Source: Lentzea waywayandensis
Lineage (GTDB): Bacteria; Actinomycetota; Actinomycetes; Mycobacteriales; Pseudonocardiaceae
Length of the DNA stretch: 64,000 nt
Assembly (NCBI RefSeq): GCF_900115955.1
Contig: NZ_FOYL01000001.1
Span: 992,001-1,056,000, forward strand
Direction: 5' to 3'
Every line of letters starts with the position of its first letter. The first letter of the stretch is position 1. Below, piece by piece: positions 7,891-16,800 of the stretch. The translations under genes were made by a program, and so were the position numbers. The notes beneath the pieces were generated by a model, which worked only from the letters and a program-made list of their open reading frames with translations, made no database searches and was not told the DNA's origin.

Positions 7891-9736
7891 CGGCCGACTC
7901 CCTTTCCACGACGAGGTGCGTCCACTCAGGACTGATCTGCGGCCGCGGGTGCAGCGGCAGTGCGAAACGGCCTTCCGCCAGGCGTTCGAAGCCGGCGTCC
8001 GGGTAGAACGCGGCCGCGGCCTTGTTCCGGTCGGTGGCCGCGAAGTCGGCCTCCAGCCTCAAAGCGCCCGAGGAAGCGGCACGGTCGGCGATGTGCTGCA
8101 CGACGGTGTGCTCGACGCCGCGGGTGAAGACCCGGCAGCTCATCACGAAGTTCTCGACGAGCCAGTGGTCGTGATGCTTCGACACCCAGACGCCGCCGAC
8201 GATGCCCTCGGCCCCGAACCGGTCCGCGACCTCGAAGACCAGCACGACGTGGTCCTCGGACGCGGCCATCTCCCTGGTGCGGGACTCGGCGTGCGAGGTA
8301 CCGATCATGTTGAACTGGTTGGTGCGCTGCCCGAGCTGGACGAGCCGGGGCAGGCTGAACTCGTCGGCCTCGCGGACCGAGACCTGGATCTCCAGGCTGC
8401 GCAGGTAGTCCTGCACCGAGCTGAACGAGCCGGCGAACTCGGTGCGTTCGGCGCGGGCCTTGTAGAGCTGCGTGCGGTCGCGGTCGGTCGCCGTGGTCGT
8501 CAGGACGTCGAACGAACCGTTGCGCTGCAACGCTGTCACGTGATCGGCCGGGTCGCCGTTCAGGTGCACGACGGTGACCTCGGGGATCGAGCCGCGGACG
8601 AGCTGCGTCTCGAACGTGCTGTCGTCGGCGAAGACGAAGCTGTCCAGGCCGAGGTTGAGCCGGCTCGCGAGCCCGCGGATGTTGTGGTCCTTGGGCTGCC
8701 AGTCGACCGCTTGGGCCGCGATGTCGGCGGGACGGATCACCATGTCCGGGTGGCCGTTGAGGACCTCGTCGACGATCGCGGCCTCGTTCTTGCTGGCCAG
8801 CGCCAGAACCACGCCCTGCTTGCGCAGCTGGACGGCCCGGCGCTGCATCTCGCGGAAGGCGTTGCCGGGGTACATCGAGCCGATCTGGATGCCGCTCGGG
8901 CCGTCGTCGCCGACGACACCGCCCCACAGCGTGTTGTCCAGGTCGAGCACCAGGACCTTCTTGGCCAGGCCGAGGAACGCGCGGCAGAAGTTCGCGGCCT
9001 CGGCGGCGTAGACCTGCTCGACCTCGGGCGTCCAGGCCGCGCTGGCGAACCGGTAGAGCCGCTCGTCGCGCAGCCGGGCCGGGGTGTCGACCAGGTACGC
9101 CTCCAGGTCAAGCGCGTGCACCTGGTCGTGGCGCAGGGCCATGCCGAGCAGGTCGCTGTTCAGGTCGCGCCAGGCCCGGCCCAGCGCGGCCCTGCCGTCG
9201 AACGCCACGACGCCGCGCATCTCCACCGGCGACAACGGCACGGTGTGCACGAGAACAGCGCTGCCGGAGCGTTCGGTGAAGGCGCTGACCAGGTTGTCGA
9301 ACATCGACCAGCGGCCGCGGATGTTGTTGTCGAACGACTCCACGTCGTCCCATTCCGCCGGCACGAACCAGTCGTCGTGCAACAGGCACAGGGTCACCTG
9401 CGGTGCGAAGGACGCCAGCGGTGAATCAGGACTGCTCAGGTCGACTGCCAGCTGGTCGAAGCCGGACACGTGGATCTCCGGCGCGATCCCCTTGCCCAGC
9501 AACGCGACCCTCAGCAGCGGCGCGACCCCGGACGCGGTGAACGTGCCGGTGATCGCGATCTTCACCGGCTTGAGCTTGCCGAGCAGCCCCGCCGGTACCT
9601 TCGCGAGCAGCCGTCCGGCTTCGAGCAACGCCGGAATGTCCTTCAGCTGCTGGAGATCGGTCAGCAACGCCGGGTCGGCGGCGGCATCGGGCTTGGTCAG
9701 CTGGCGGATCCGCGCCAGGATCTCTTTGGTCTCCAC
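7883..9736 (-). CDS. FkbH-like HAD-IIIC protein (glyceryl-ACP synthase type)
   Basis: 617 residues with full FkbH architecture. An N-terminal SGNH-like region (about 55-230) is followed by a HAD phosphatase core with VLVLDLDNTLWGGVVGDDG (Asp265 nucleophile, Asp267) and LASKNEAAIVDEVL, then a GNAT-like C-terminal domain with LGQRTNQFNMIG. Characterised FkbH proteins take 1,3-bisphosphoglycerate, dephosphorylate it and load a D-glyceryl group on an ACP; this feeds methoxymalonyl, hydroxymalonyl or tetronate units. All catalytic motifs are intact, so glyceryl-ACP formation is expected. The GTG start follows GGGGGAGAG. There is a 13 bp gap after the KASIII-like gene and no dehydrogenase genes for methoxymalonyl formation nearby. 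Confidence 0.9.
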   Translation of the reverse strand: METKEILARIRQLTKPDAAADPALLTDLQQLKDIPALLEAGRLLAKVPAGLLGKLKPVKIAITGTFTASGVAPLLRVALLGKGIAPEIHVSGFDQLAVDLSSPDSPLASFAPQVTLCLLHDDWFVPAEWDDVESFDNNIRGRWSMFDNLVSAFTERSGSAVLVHTVPLSPVEMRGVVAFDGRAALGRAWRDLNSDLLGMALRHDQVHALDLEAYLVDTPARLRDERLYRFASAAWTPEVEQVYAAEAANFCRAFLGLAKKVLVLDLDNTLWGGVVGDDGPSGIQIGSMYPGNAFREMQRRAVQLRKQGVVLALASKNEAAIVDEVLNGHPDMVIRPADIAAQAVDWQPKDHNIRGLASRLNLGLDSFVFADDSTFETQLVRGSIPEVTVVHLNGDPADHVTALQRNGSFDVLTTTATDRDRTQLYKARAERTEFAGSFSSVQDYLRSLEIQVSVREADEFSLPRLVQLGQRTNQFNMIGTSHAESRTREMAASEDHVVLVFEVADRFGAEGIVGGVWVSKHHDHWLVENFVMSCRVFTRGVEHTVVQHIADRAASSGALRLEADFAATDRNKAAAAFYPDAGFERLAEGRFALPLHPRPQISPEWTHLVVERESADV

Positions 9737-9749
9737 GATTCTCTCCCCC

Positions 9750-10766
9750 TCAGATCGCCAGAAGCGTGCACAGCCAGTGCATGCCGCTGGCCGTGCTGGT
9801 CAGTGCCACGACGTCGCCCTCGGTGAACTCCTCGGTCATGAGGTAGTGCTCCAGCGACATCAGCTGGTCGGCGCACCCGACGTGCCCGTACGCCTGGGAC
9901 ACCTCGGTGTTCGTCCACTCGGGACCGTGGTCGAGGTCCTTGGCCAGCAACGTCATCGCCGGCACGCTGTCGTGCAGGTGCAGGAGCTTGCGCAGGTCGC
10001 CGGGCGTGATGCCGGCCCGCTTGCAGGCCCGGCGCACGACCTCGTGGTTGTTCGTGCGGATCGTCGAGACGAACTCGAACATCTTGCGGATGTCGCCCGC
10101 GAAGAACTCCTCGAGCCGCTTCTGCGGGCTCTTCACGCCCACGTCCGCCTGCCCCGCGAACGGCCGGGCCGCGGCACCGACGTCCATCATCATGAAGTCG
10201 GCGTACCGGCCGTCACTGATGATCTCGGTGTTCAGCCAGCGGTTGCGCGGGTGGTCGCGCTGGACCACGGCCGCCGCCGCGCCGTCGGAGAAGATGCTGG
10301 TGTTGATCTCCATCCGGTTCCAGTACGGCTCGCACACCCGGTTGGCGCCGATGATCAGCGCCGTGCGGTAGTCCGGGTGCGTGGCGAACTTGCCGGCGAC
10401 GACGTCGAACGCGGCCACTCCCCCGCCGCACGCCTGGGTGAGCAGCACGTTCTCCGACCCGTTCGCGCCGATCTTGGCCTGGGTGGCGCCCGCGGCGTCC
10501 CAGTACAGGTGCTCGGACAGGTCCGACATGGCCAGCACGATCAGGTCGACCTCGTGCGGCTGCACACCCGCGTTGCTCAGCGCCTTCGCACCGGCCTCGG
10601 CTGCCAGGTCGGTGAGCCCGACGCCGTCCTTGGCCCGGTGGAACGTCCGGTAGCCCCAGCCGAGCACGCGGTCGACGTCACCGGTGTAGCCGGCGGCGGC
10701 GGACGCCACGTCCACGGGATCGCCGAGCACGTGGCCGAGCGACAGGATTCCGAAGTGGACGGTCAC
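9750..10766 (-). CDS. KASIII (FabH)-like acyltransferase/ketosynthase with altered active site
   Basis: 338 residues with the thiolase fold of FabH-type enzymes. The nucleophile is Cys113 in LLTQACGGGVAAFD and a histidine lies in LLHLHDSVPAM. The third FabH residue, the asparagine of the usual GNTSAAS, appears to be replaced: the matching segment is AYGHVGCADQLM. KASIII-like proteins with a changed triad often transfer acyl groups to oxygen or nitrogen instead of carrying out decarboxylative condensation. In tetronate clusters a FabH-like protein joins glyceryl-ACP to the chain. The gene overlaps the stop of the second FkbH gene by GTGA. A role in glyceryl transfer is inferred from context. 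Confidence 0.85.
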   Translation of the reverse strand: MTVHFGILSLGHVLGDPVDVASAAAGYTGDVDRVLGWGYRTFHRAKDGVGLTDLAAEAGAKALSNAGVQPHEVDLIVLAMSDLSEHLYWDAAGATQAKIGANGSENVLLTQACGGGVAAFDVVAGKFATHPDYRTALIIGANRVCEPYWNRMEINTSIFSDGAAAAVVQRDHPRNRWLNTEIISDGRYADFMMMDVGAAARPFAGQADVGVKSPQKRLEEFFAGDIRKMFEFVSTIRTNNHEVVRRACKRAGITPGDLRKLLHLHDSVPAMTLLAKDLDHGPEWTNTEVSQAYGHVGCADQLMSLEHYLMTEEFTEGDVVALTSTASGMHWLCTLLAI

Positions 10767-12064
10767 GGGATCTCCTCGATTCTGGCTCCGGCGTCCGTCA
10801 GGAATCCGGCGGTGATCTGGTTGTGCGGGGTGCGGCGGTGCCGGAACACGACGTCGCCGTGTTCTTCGCGCAGCCGTTGGAGCACGACGTCCTCGACTCC
10901 CTTGCCGAGCACGACGCAGGACAGCGAGAACACGTCCACGACGCCCTGCGCGGTGATGCCGACCGCGCCGCTGATGCCGTACTCGCCGAACTTGTCGCTG
11001 ACGCGCACCGCGAACACCTCGCGGTCCTCGGACAGGTCGAGCTTCTCGGTGCCGAGCGTGAAGTCCTTGGCCCTGGACACGACCTCGACGACCTTGGCCG
11101 CCGACTCGGGCCCGACGGGCCGGAGGTCGACCTCGACGTTCAGACCCGCCATGAAGTCGTCCAGCGAGACGGTCTCCCTGGCGGTGCGCCGAGTGCGTCG
11201 AGGAGCGGTCTGCAGGGCGGGAAGGCGGTCCAGCAGCCCGGACCGGACGAGCTCACCCCGCCACGCGTCGGGCTTGGCGCCCAGCCGCAACAGGACCGCG
11301 GACTCGGCAGGCACACCGGCTTCCGCGGCCAGTGCCGCGACCTCCTCGGCACCCGTCCGCACGACCAGCCGGGCCCCGGACTCGCGCAACCACGTCAACG
11401 GTTCGTCGAACGCGGCGACCGAGTCCTGGTCCACCACGACGACCCGCGGCGTCAGCCCGTACACGGCCCGGAGCACGCCGGCGAGCTGAGCTCCCAGCTC
11501 GCCGAACACCGCCTCGGTGTAGGGGATCTTGGCGAACTTGAACATCGCGGCGTGGTGGGCCTTGGCCGTGCCGACCGCGCGGATCGCCTGCTCGGCGTCG
11601 ACCACCCAGGCGTCCGGACGGCTCGCCAGCTCGGCCCGGATCGCCTCCCTGGTCTCGTGGGCCGCGGCGGCCGTTCCCGCGCCCCGCCCGTCGTCGAGGT
11701 GCCCGAACGCCCGTTCCTCCGGCACGGCGGGCAGCACGACGATCAGGAACGACTTCCAGCGCCGTGCCGCCGACATCGCGGCATCGACCGCGGTCTGCAA
11801 CTCGTCACCCAGTTCCTCGAACCGTGGCGCCACCACGAGCACGTCCGGCCTCGCCAGCGCCATCACCGACGTGTCGTCCAGGCACTGCCGCACGATCTGG
11901 TTGAACGGCGCGGTGCTGAACGAGACCGGCAGCCCGGCGTCGTGCAGCGCGACGCCGGCGTACGGCATCAGCGGGTCGATCGTGTAGCTCGCCAGCAGCC
12001 CCACGCGAACCAGCGGGCGGACATCGGTCTTCCCGATCTCCTGCCAGCGCAGACGCACGTCCAT
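10763..12064 (-). CDS. FkbH paralogue with degenerate HAD domain
   Basis: 433 residues. The N-terminal part (RVGLLASYTIDPL, APFNQIVRQCL, IPYTEAVF) and the C-terminal GNAT-like part (KFGEYGISGAVG, VDVFSLSCVVLGKGVEDVVL) align with FkbH proteins, but the HAD core is shortened by roughly 100 residues. The motif DLDNT reads DQDSV (Asp212) and WGGVVGDDG is absent, so phosphatase activity is unlikely. The RTNQFN motif is also changed to AKDFTLG. It may act as a non-phosphatase partner, an acyl-transfer protein or a docking protein for the FkbH-like domains of the large NRPS. It lies between the KASIII gene and the second ACP gene, with four-base overlaps on both sides. Confidence 0.8.
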   Translation of the reverse strand: MDVRLRWQEIGKTDVRPLVRVGLLASYTIDPLMPYAGVALHDAGLPVSFSTAPFNQIVRQCLDDTSVMALARPDVLVVAPRFEELGDELQTAVDAAMSAARRWKSFLIVVLPAVPEERAFGHLDDGRGAGTAAAAHETREAIRAELASRPDAWVVDAEQAIRAVGTAKAHHAAMFKFAKIPYTEAVFGELGAQLAGVLRAVYGLTPRVVVVDQDSVAAFDEPLTWLRESGARLVVRTGAEEVAALAAEAGVPAESAVLLRLGAKPDAWRGELVRSGLLDRLPALQTAPRRTRRTARETVSLDDFMAGLNVEVDLRPVGPESAAKVVEVVSRAKDFTLGTEKLDLSEDREVFAVRVSDKFGEYGISGAVGITAQGVVDVFSLSCVVLGKGVEDVVLQRLREEHGDVVFRHRRTPHNQITAGFLTDAGARIEEIP

Positions 12065-12291
12065 CAGACCTCGACCCCCTTGGCCCGCAGTACTTCCCGG
12101 ACGTCCCGGACGGTGCGCGCGTCGGCGATCTCCTCGTAGTCGAACGACAGCCCGTAGGCCTCCTCCAGCGAGACGATCAGCTGGATGTGCCGCATGCTGG
12201 TCCAGCTCGACAGCGTGTCCTGGCCGGCGTCGTCGGTGACGTGCGCCGGATCGACGTCCAGCGCTCCGGCCACCACATCGGTGAACGTCAT
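12064..12291 (-). CDS. Second acyl carrier protein
   Basis: 75 residues, ACP-like, with the attachment serine predicted in [12 protein letters not shown] and a helix-III segment [13 protein letters not shown]. The WTS context resembles the first ACP, suggesting that both serve the FkbH pathway, one per FkbH protein. The ATG at 12291 is chosen because it overlaps the MbtH-like stop (ATGA) and begins the ACP homology; the frame extends further upstream only through the MbtH gene. Its stop overlaps the start of the degenerate FkbH gene. Confidence 0.83.
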   Translation of the reverse strand: MTFTDVVAGALDVDPAHVTDDAGQDTLSSWTSMRHIQLIVSLEEAYGLSFDYEEIADARTVRDVREVLRAKGVEV

Positions 12292-12464
12292 GACCTTCCT
12301 CTCAGGCTGAGCGGGCGCATGTCCGTCCACACGCGACCGATGTGCGCCAGGCACTCGTCCTTCGTTCCGCTGACCCCCGCGTCACGCCACCCCGGCGCGT
12401 TGTCCTTGTGCGCGGGCCAGAGCGAGTACTGCTCTTCGTCGTTGATGACAACCCGGTGCGTCAT
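12288..12464 (-). CDS. MbtH-like protein
   Basis: 58 residues, below common gene-calling limits. The MbtH signature is complete: [12 protein letters not shown], then [19 protein letters not shown] and [13 protein letters not shown], including the invariant tryptophans and SLWP. MbtH-like proteins bind the large subdomain of NRPS adenylation domains and are often needed for their folding or activity. In this operon only the two C-A-PCP proteins have adenylation domains to serve. GGGGGAGAT precedes the ATG at 12464. Its TGA overlaps the ATG of the second ACP gene. Confidence 0.93.
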   Translation of the reverse strand: MTHRVVINDEEQYSLWPAHKDNAPGWRDAGVSGTKDECLAHIGRVWTDMRPLSLRGRS

Positions 12465-12480
12465 GAAGATCTCCCCCTTC

Positions 12481-13827
12481 TCAGTCGGCCAGCGCGGGCT
12501 GGCGGTCGAGCGGCTTGACCTCGGGCTCGGGCTCGTGGTCCGGCACGAGGGTCTCGACCTCGCGGACGTTGCGGCTCAGGAAGCCCGCGACACCGACACC
12601 CGCGCCGAGCACACCGACGACCACGAACAGCAACCCGATGCCCGAACCCGGTCCGGTGCCGACCAGCCAGCCGAACGTGTCGGCCAGTGCCGTGTCGCCG
12701 CGCATCGCCGGTTCCAGCACCTTGTCCACCAGCGGGCCCGCTGCGGCGAAACCGATCGGGACCGACAGGTTCTCGAAGAAGTTGCGCGCCGCGAAGACCC
12801 GGCCCTGCACGGCGGGATCGACCTTCTCCTGCCAGATGGTCTGCGCGAGACCGTCGATGAACGGGATGGTCAGCTCGACGAAGAACATCGCCGCGGCCCA
12901 CGCGATCAGGCCGTCGCCGACGCCGTAGAGGATCCGGCCGACGATGCTGAACACCAGGATCGCGCCGAGCACCACCAGCATCTTGCGGCGCGGCGGCCGC
13001 ATGAACGCGAGCAGGGTGCCACCGAGCACACCGCCGACCGCGCCGATGCTCTGCACCAGGCCGAGCGTGCCCTCGTCACCCAGAGTGCGAGCGAGGACCA
13101 GCGGCACGATCAACGCCCATGCCAGCGCGGCCAGGAGGCTGATGGAGAACAGCACGATCTGCACGGCCAGCAGCGGCGGGCGTTCGACGATGTAGCGGAA
13201 CCCGAACACGCAGTCCTGCCAGAAGGTGGTCTTCTCGCGGTCCTGCCCCGGCACCCGCGGGATGGTCACCACCAGCACCGTGATGATCGCGGCCACGTAG
13301 GTGAGCCCGTCGATGAGCAGGATCAGCTTGATGCCGGTGAGCCCGAGCAGGGTCGCGGCGAACGCCGGCGCGAAGATCACCGGGAAGCTCTTGACGGACC
13401 ACATCATCGCGTTGGCCCGCAGGAACTTCCCCTTCTCCATCATCAGCGCGATGGTCGCCCCGAACGCCGGCCCCTGGATCGCGAGCAACGCGCCGGTCAG
13501 CACGTTGACGAGGTAGAGGTGCCAGAGCTCGGTCGAGTCGGTGAGGAAGAGCGCCAGCAGGATGAACGTGACGGCGATCGACCCGATCTCGCTGACGATG
13601 ATCGACGTCTTGCGGCTCCACTTGTCGATCAGGCTGCCCGCGATCGGGCTGAACAGGACCGTCGAGCCGAAGCCGCAGAACATCATCAGCGCCATCGCGG
13701 TGGCCGAACCGGTGTGCTGCCACACCCAGATGCTGAGCGCGAAGTTCGTCATGCGGGTGCCGAGCGCGGACAGCAGCTGGCCCACCCACATGATCGTGAA
13801 CGCGCCGAATCCCGAAGGCTTGGGCAT
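12481..13827 (-). CDS. MFS exporter of the NRPS cluster
   Basis: 448 residues with about twelve hydrophobic helices and the motif-A-like loop [13 protein letters not shown] between helices 2 and 3. This is the MFS_3/EntS-like type frequently found inside NRPS operons and used to export the product, often a siderophore or antibiotic. The C-terminal tail is acidic and cytoplasmic. Its ATG shares one base with the TAA of the large NRPS gene (TAATG), which shows tight coupling. Export and self-protection are inferred from context; no substrate motif can be read. Confidence 0.88.
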   Translation of the reverse strand: MPKPSGFGAFTIMWVGQLLSALGTRMTNFALSIWVWQHTGSATAMALMMFCGFGSTVLFSPIAGSLIDKWSRKTSIIVSEIGSIAVTFILLALFLTDSTELWHLYLVNVLTGALLAIQGPAFGATIALMMEKGKFLRANAMMWSVKSFPVIFAPAFAATLLGLTGIKLILLIDGLTYVAAIITVLVVTIPRVPGQDREKTTFWQDCVFGFRYIVERPPLLAVQIVLFSISLLAALAWALIVPLVLARTLGDEGTLGLVQSIGAVGGVLGGTLLAFMRPPRRKMLVVLGAILVFSIVGRILYGVGDGLIAWAAAMFFVELTIPFIDGLAQTIWQEKVDPAVQGRVFAARNFFENLSVPIGFAAAGPLVDKVLEPAMRGDTALADTFGWLVGTGPGSGIGLLFVVVGVLGAGVGVAGFLSRNVREVETLVPDHEPEPEVKPLDRQPALAD

Positions 13828-16800
13828 TACCTCATCCTGTTCTGGTCAACGAGCCGGCGAAGCAGCTCTTCGATGTCGCCGAGCATCTGGCGCGCGGTCT
13901 CGGGCAGGTACATCTCGGTGCCGTAGTTCATCTCGACGCGGATCCGGCCGTCGACGAGCGATCCGACGACGTCGATCCGGCCGGGCCAGACGGTTCCCTT
14001 GTCCTGAAGGACACCGAGTTCGGACTGGCACAGGTCGAACAGCTCGTCGGCGCTGGAGAGGTCGGTGAACCCGAACGCGCCGGCGTAGTTGACGGTCAGC
14101 TGCGGGTTCGGCGTCTCCAGCCGTTGCCGCACAGCGGGATCCGGGTTGTTGTAGCGGAGCAGGCCGTAGCCGATGCCGTTGACCGGCACCTGCTTGAGCT
14201 GGTCCGCGAGCGAGACGATCGCGGCCGTGTCGCTCGCGGCGGGCAGCGTGAGCCGGACCGGGTACATGACCTGGAACCATCCGACCGTGCGGGACAGGTC
14301 GAGGCCGTCGAACAACGCCTCCCGGCCGTGCCCGGTGGTCGCGATCGTCCATTCAGGACTTCCGGACCGGTCCGCGGCCATCCGCACGGACGCCCAGACC
14401 AGCAGGTCGCTCACACCGACCTGGTGCGCCTTGGCCAGTTCGCGCAGGCGCGCGGTGGTCTCGGCGTCGATGGTCGTGTGGATGTCCTGCATGACGCCGA
14501 ACGTGTTGGCACCGGGCAGGTCGGCGGTGATCTCCTCGGTTCCGGGAGCCTGCCGCTCCCAGTACTCCAGCTCCCGCAGGAGCTTCTCGTCGCGGGCGTA
14601 CTCGTCGATCTTCAGCGCCCAGTCCCTGAACGCCGTCGTCTTCGGCCCGAGGTCGACCTTCTGGCCCGCGAGGACCTGGCGCAGCGCGTTCTGGAAGTCC
14701 TCCAGGATCAGGCTGCGGGAGATGCCGTCGGTGACCAGGTGGTGGCAGATGACCATCACGCGGTCGGGCTCGTGCCCGCCGAGTCCGAAGTGGACGACCT
14801 TGGCCAGCGGGCCGTCGGCGATGTCCAGGGTCGGGTGGACCTCGTTGAGGTGGTCCTCGATCGCCTGCTCGCGGTCGTCGGCGCCGGAGACGTCGAACGA
14901 CACGAACGGCATCGCGCCCTCGACCGGGCCGTGCGAGGCGTGCCAGTCGATGCCCTCACGCCGGAACCGCAGACGCATTCCGTCGTGGTGGGCGACCAGC
15001 GCGGTCGTGGCCTGCTCCAGCTGCTCCGGCGTGGCCGGGACGCGCAACCGGAGGTAGTAGGGGTGGTTGAAGTGGGCGGGCGCGACCATCGACGTCGCCA
15101 GGGCCTCGAAGAACCAGCGCTGGGCACCGGTCGCCGAGAAGTCGCCTTCCACCGGTCCCTGGTCAGCAACCTGCTGTGGTGCGGCCAGAGCGCACAGCTC
15201 GGCGATCGTCCGCTTGGCCGTGAGCTGGGCGGGCGTGAACTTGATGCCCGCCTGGTTCGCGAGCCACACCACCTGGATCGCGGTCATGGAGTCGCCGCCG
15301 AGTGCGAAGAAGTCGTCGTGCGGCCCGACCTCGGACAGCTTCAGCACCTCGCGCCACACGGCCGCAAGCGCTTGCTGCTCCTCGGACATCGGCACCCGCA
15401 GCAGCTCGGCGATCGTGCGCTTCGCGGTGAGCTGGGCCGGGGTGAGCTTGATCCCGGCCTGGTTCGCGAGCCACACCACCTGAATGGCGGTCATCGAGTC
15501 GCCGCCCAGCGCGAAGAAGTCGTCGTGCACGCCGACCTCGGACAGCTTCAGCACGTCCTGCCAGACGGCCGCGAGCGCGCGTTCCTCGTCGGTGCGCGGG
15601 GCTTCGGTCGTGCTCGTGTCCTCCGGCAGTTCGCCCGTGTGCACGAGCCGGGCGAGTGCGTTGCCCAGCACGACGTCCTGGTCGCCCTCCGCCATCAGCA
15701 GATCGACGACGGACACCGCCGGGAAGCGCCGGGCGAGACGGTCGGTCGCGTGACCGAACACGCCGGGCCACGGCTTCTCTACGCGCTCGGACGTGGCCAG
15801 CACCGCCAGCTCCGAACCTGTGCGCCCGGTCCACCGCTCGATCGCCGAGCACAGCCGGGCGAAGGCGTTCTCGAACTCGCCTACGCCACCGTCGAACAGG
15901 TCCTCCCACCGCAACACCAGCGCGGTCGTCTCCCGTTCCACGCCGTCGAGCCCTGCCTCCGGGTCCAGCAGCGGACGCAGGACCTGACCGGCCGGCGTGG
16001 TGCGGACCGTCATCGGCAGGTCGAGCCTGTTCGCCCACGACGACAGCACCGGCAGAACTCCGTCGAGCGGCCGCGACGACACGATGCTCATCGGGAGGCC
16101 ATCCACAGTGGACTCGACCCGCTCGACGACGATCTGTGCGTCCGGTGCCTCGACCAGATCGCCGAGCTGCGAGACGAACGACTCCAGCAGTTCGTCCGCA
16201 CCACAGGGGCTGAGCAGGTCGGCGCTGTACTCCAGGGTCGCGGCCAGCTCGCCGTTCTCGGTCGTCAGCGTGAGGAACAGGTCGAAGTCGAGGCTGGTGA
16301 CCGGCACCTCCAGCGGCACGAGGTCGAGCCCGGGCCACGACATGGCCTCGTCGGGCAGGTCCGCGTAGTTGAAGGCGCACTGGTAGACCGGGTGCCGCCC
16401 CTTCTGCCGCGGCAGCACGTGGGCGACGCTGGAGAACGGCACGTCGGCGTGCTGGTAGCCGTCGACCATCGAGCGGTGCACCCGCTGCAGGATCTGCCGG
16501 AACGTCAGGCGCCCGGCCAGGTCGACGCGGATCGGCAGCAGGTCGGTGAAGCAGCCGATCAGGTGCTCGACCTCGGGGCGTGGCCTGCCCTGCTGCGGCA
16601 CGCTCAGCACGACGTCGGGCTGCGTGCTGCGGCGGTAGAGCACCACCGCGTACGCCGCCAACAGCGTGGCGAACGGCGTGCTGCCCTCGGCGCGGGCCAG
16701 TTCCTTGAGCGCCTCCGCGACCCTGCCAGGCACCTCGGACGACGTGCGGCGCGTCTCGTTGCGTTCAGGACGTTCCGCCGGCAGCTCCAGCTGCGACGGG

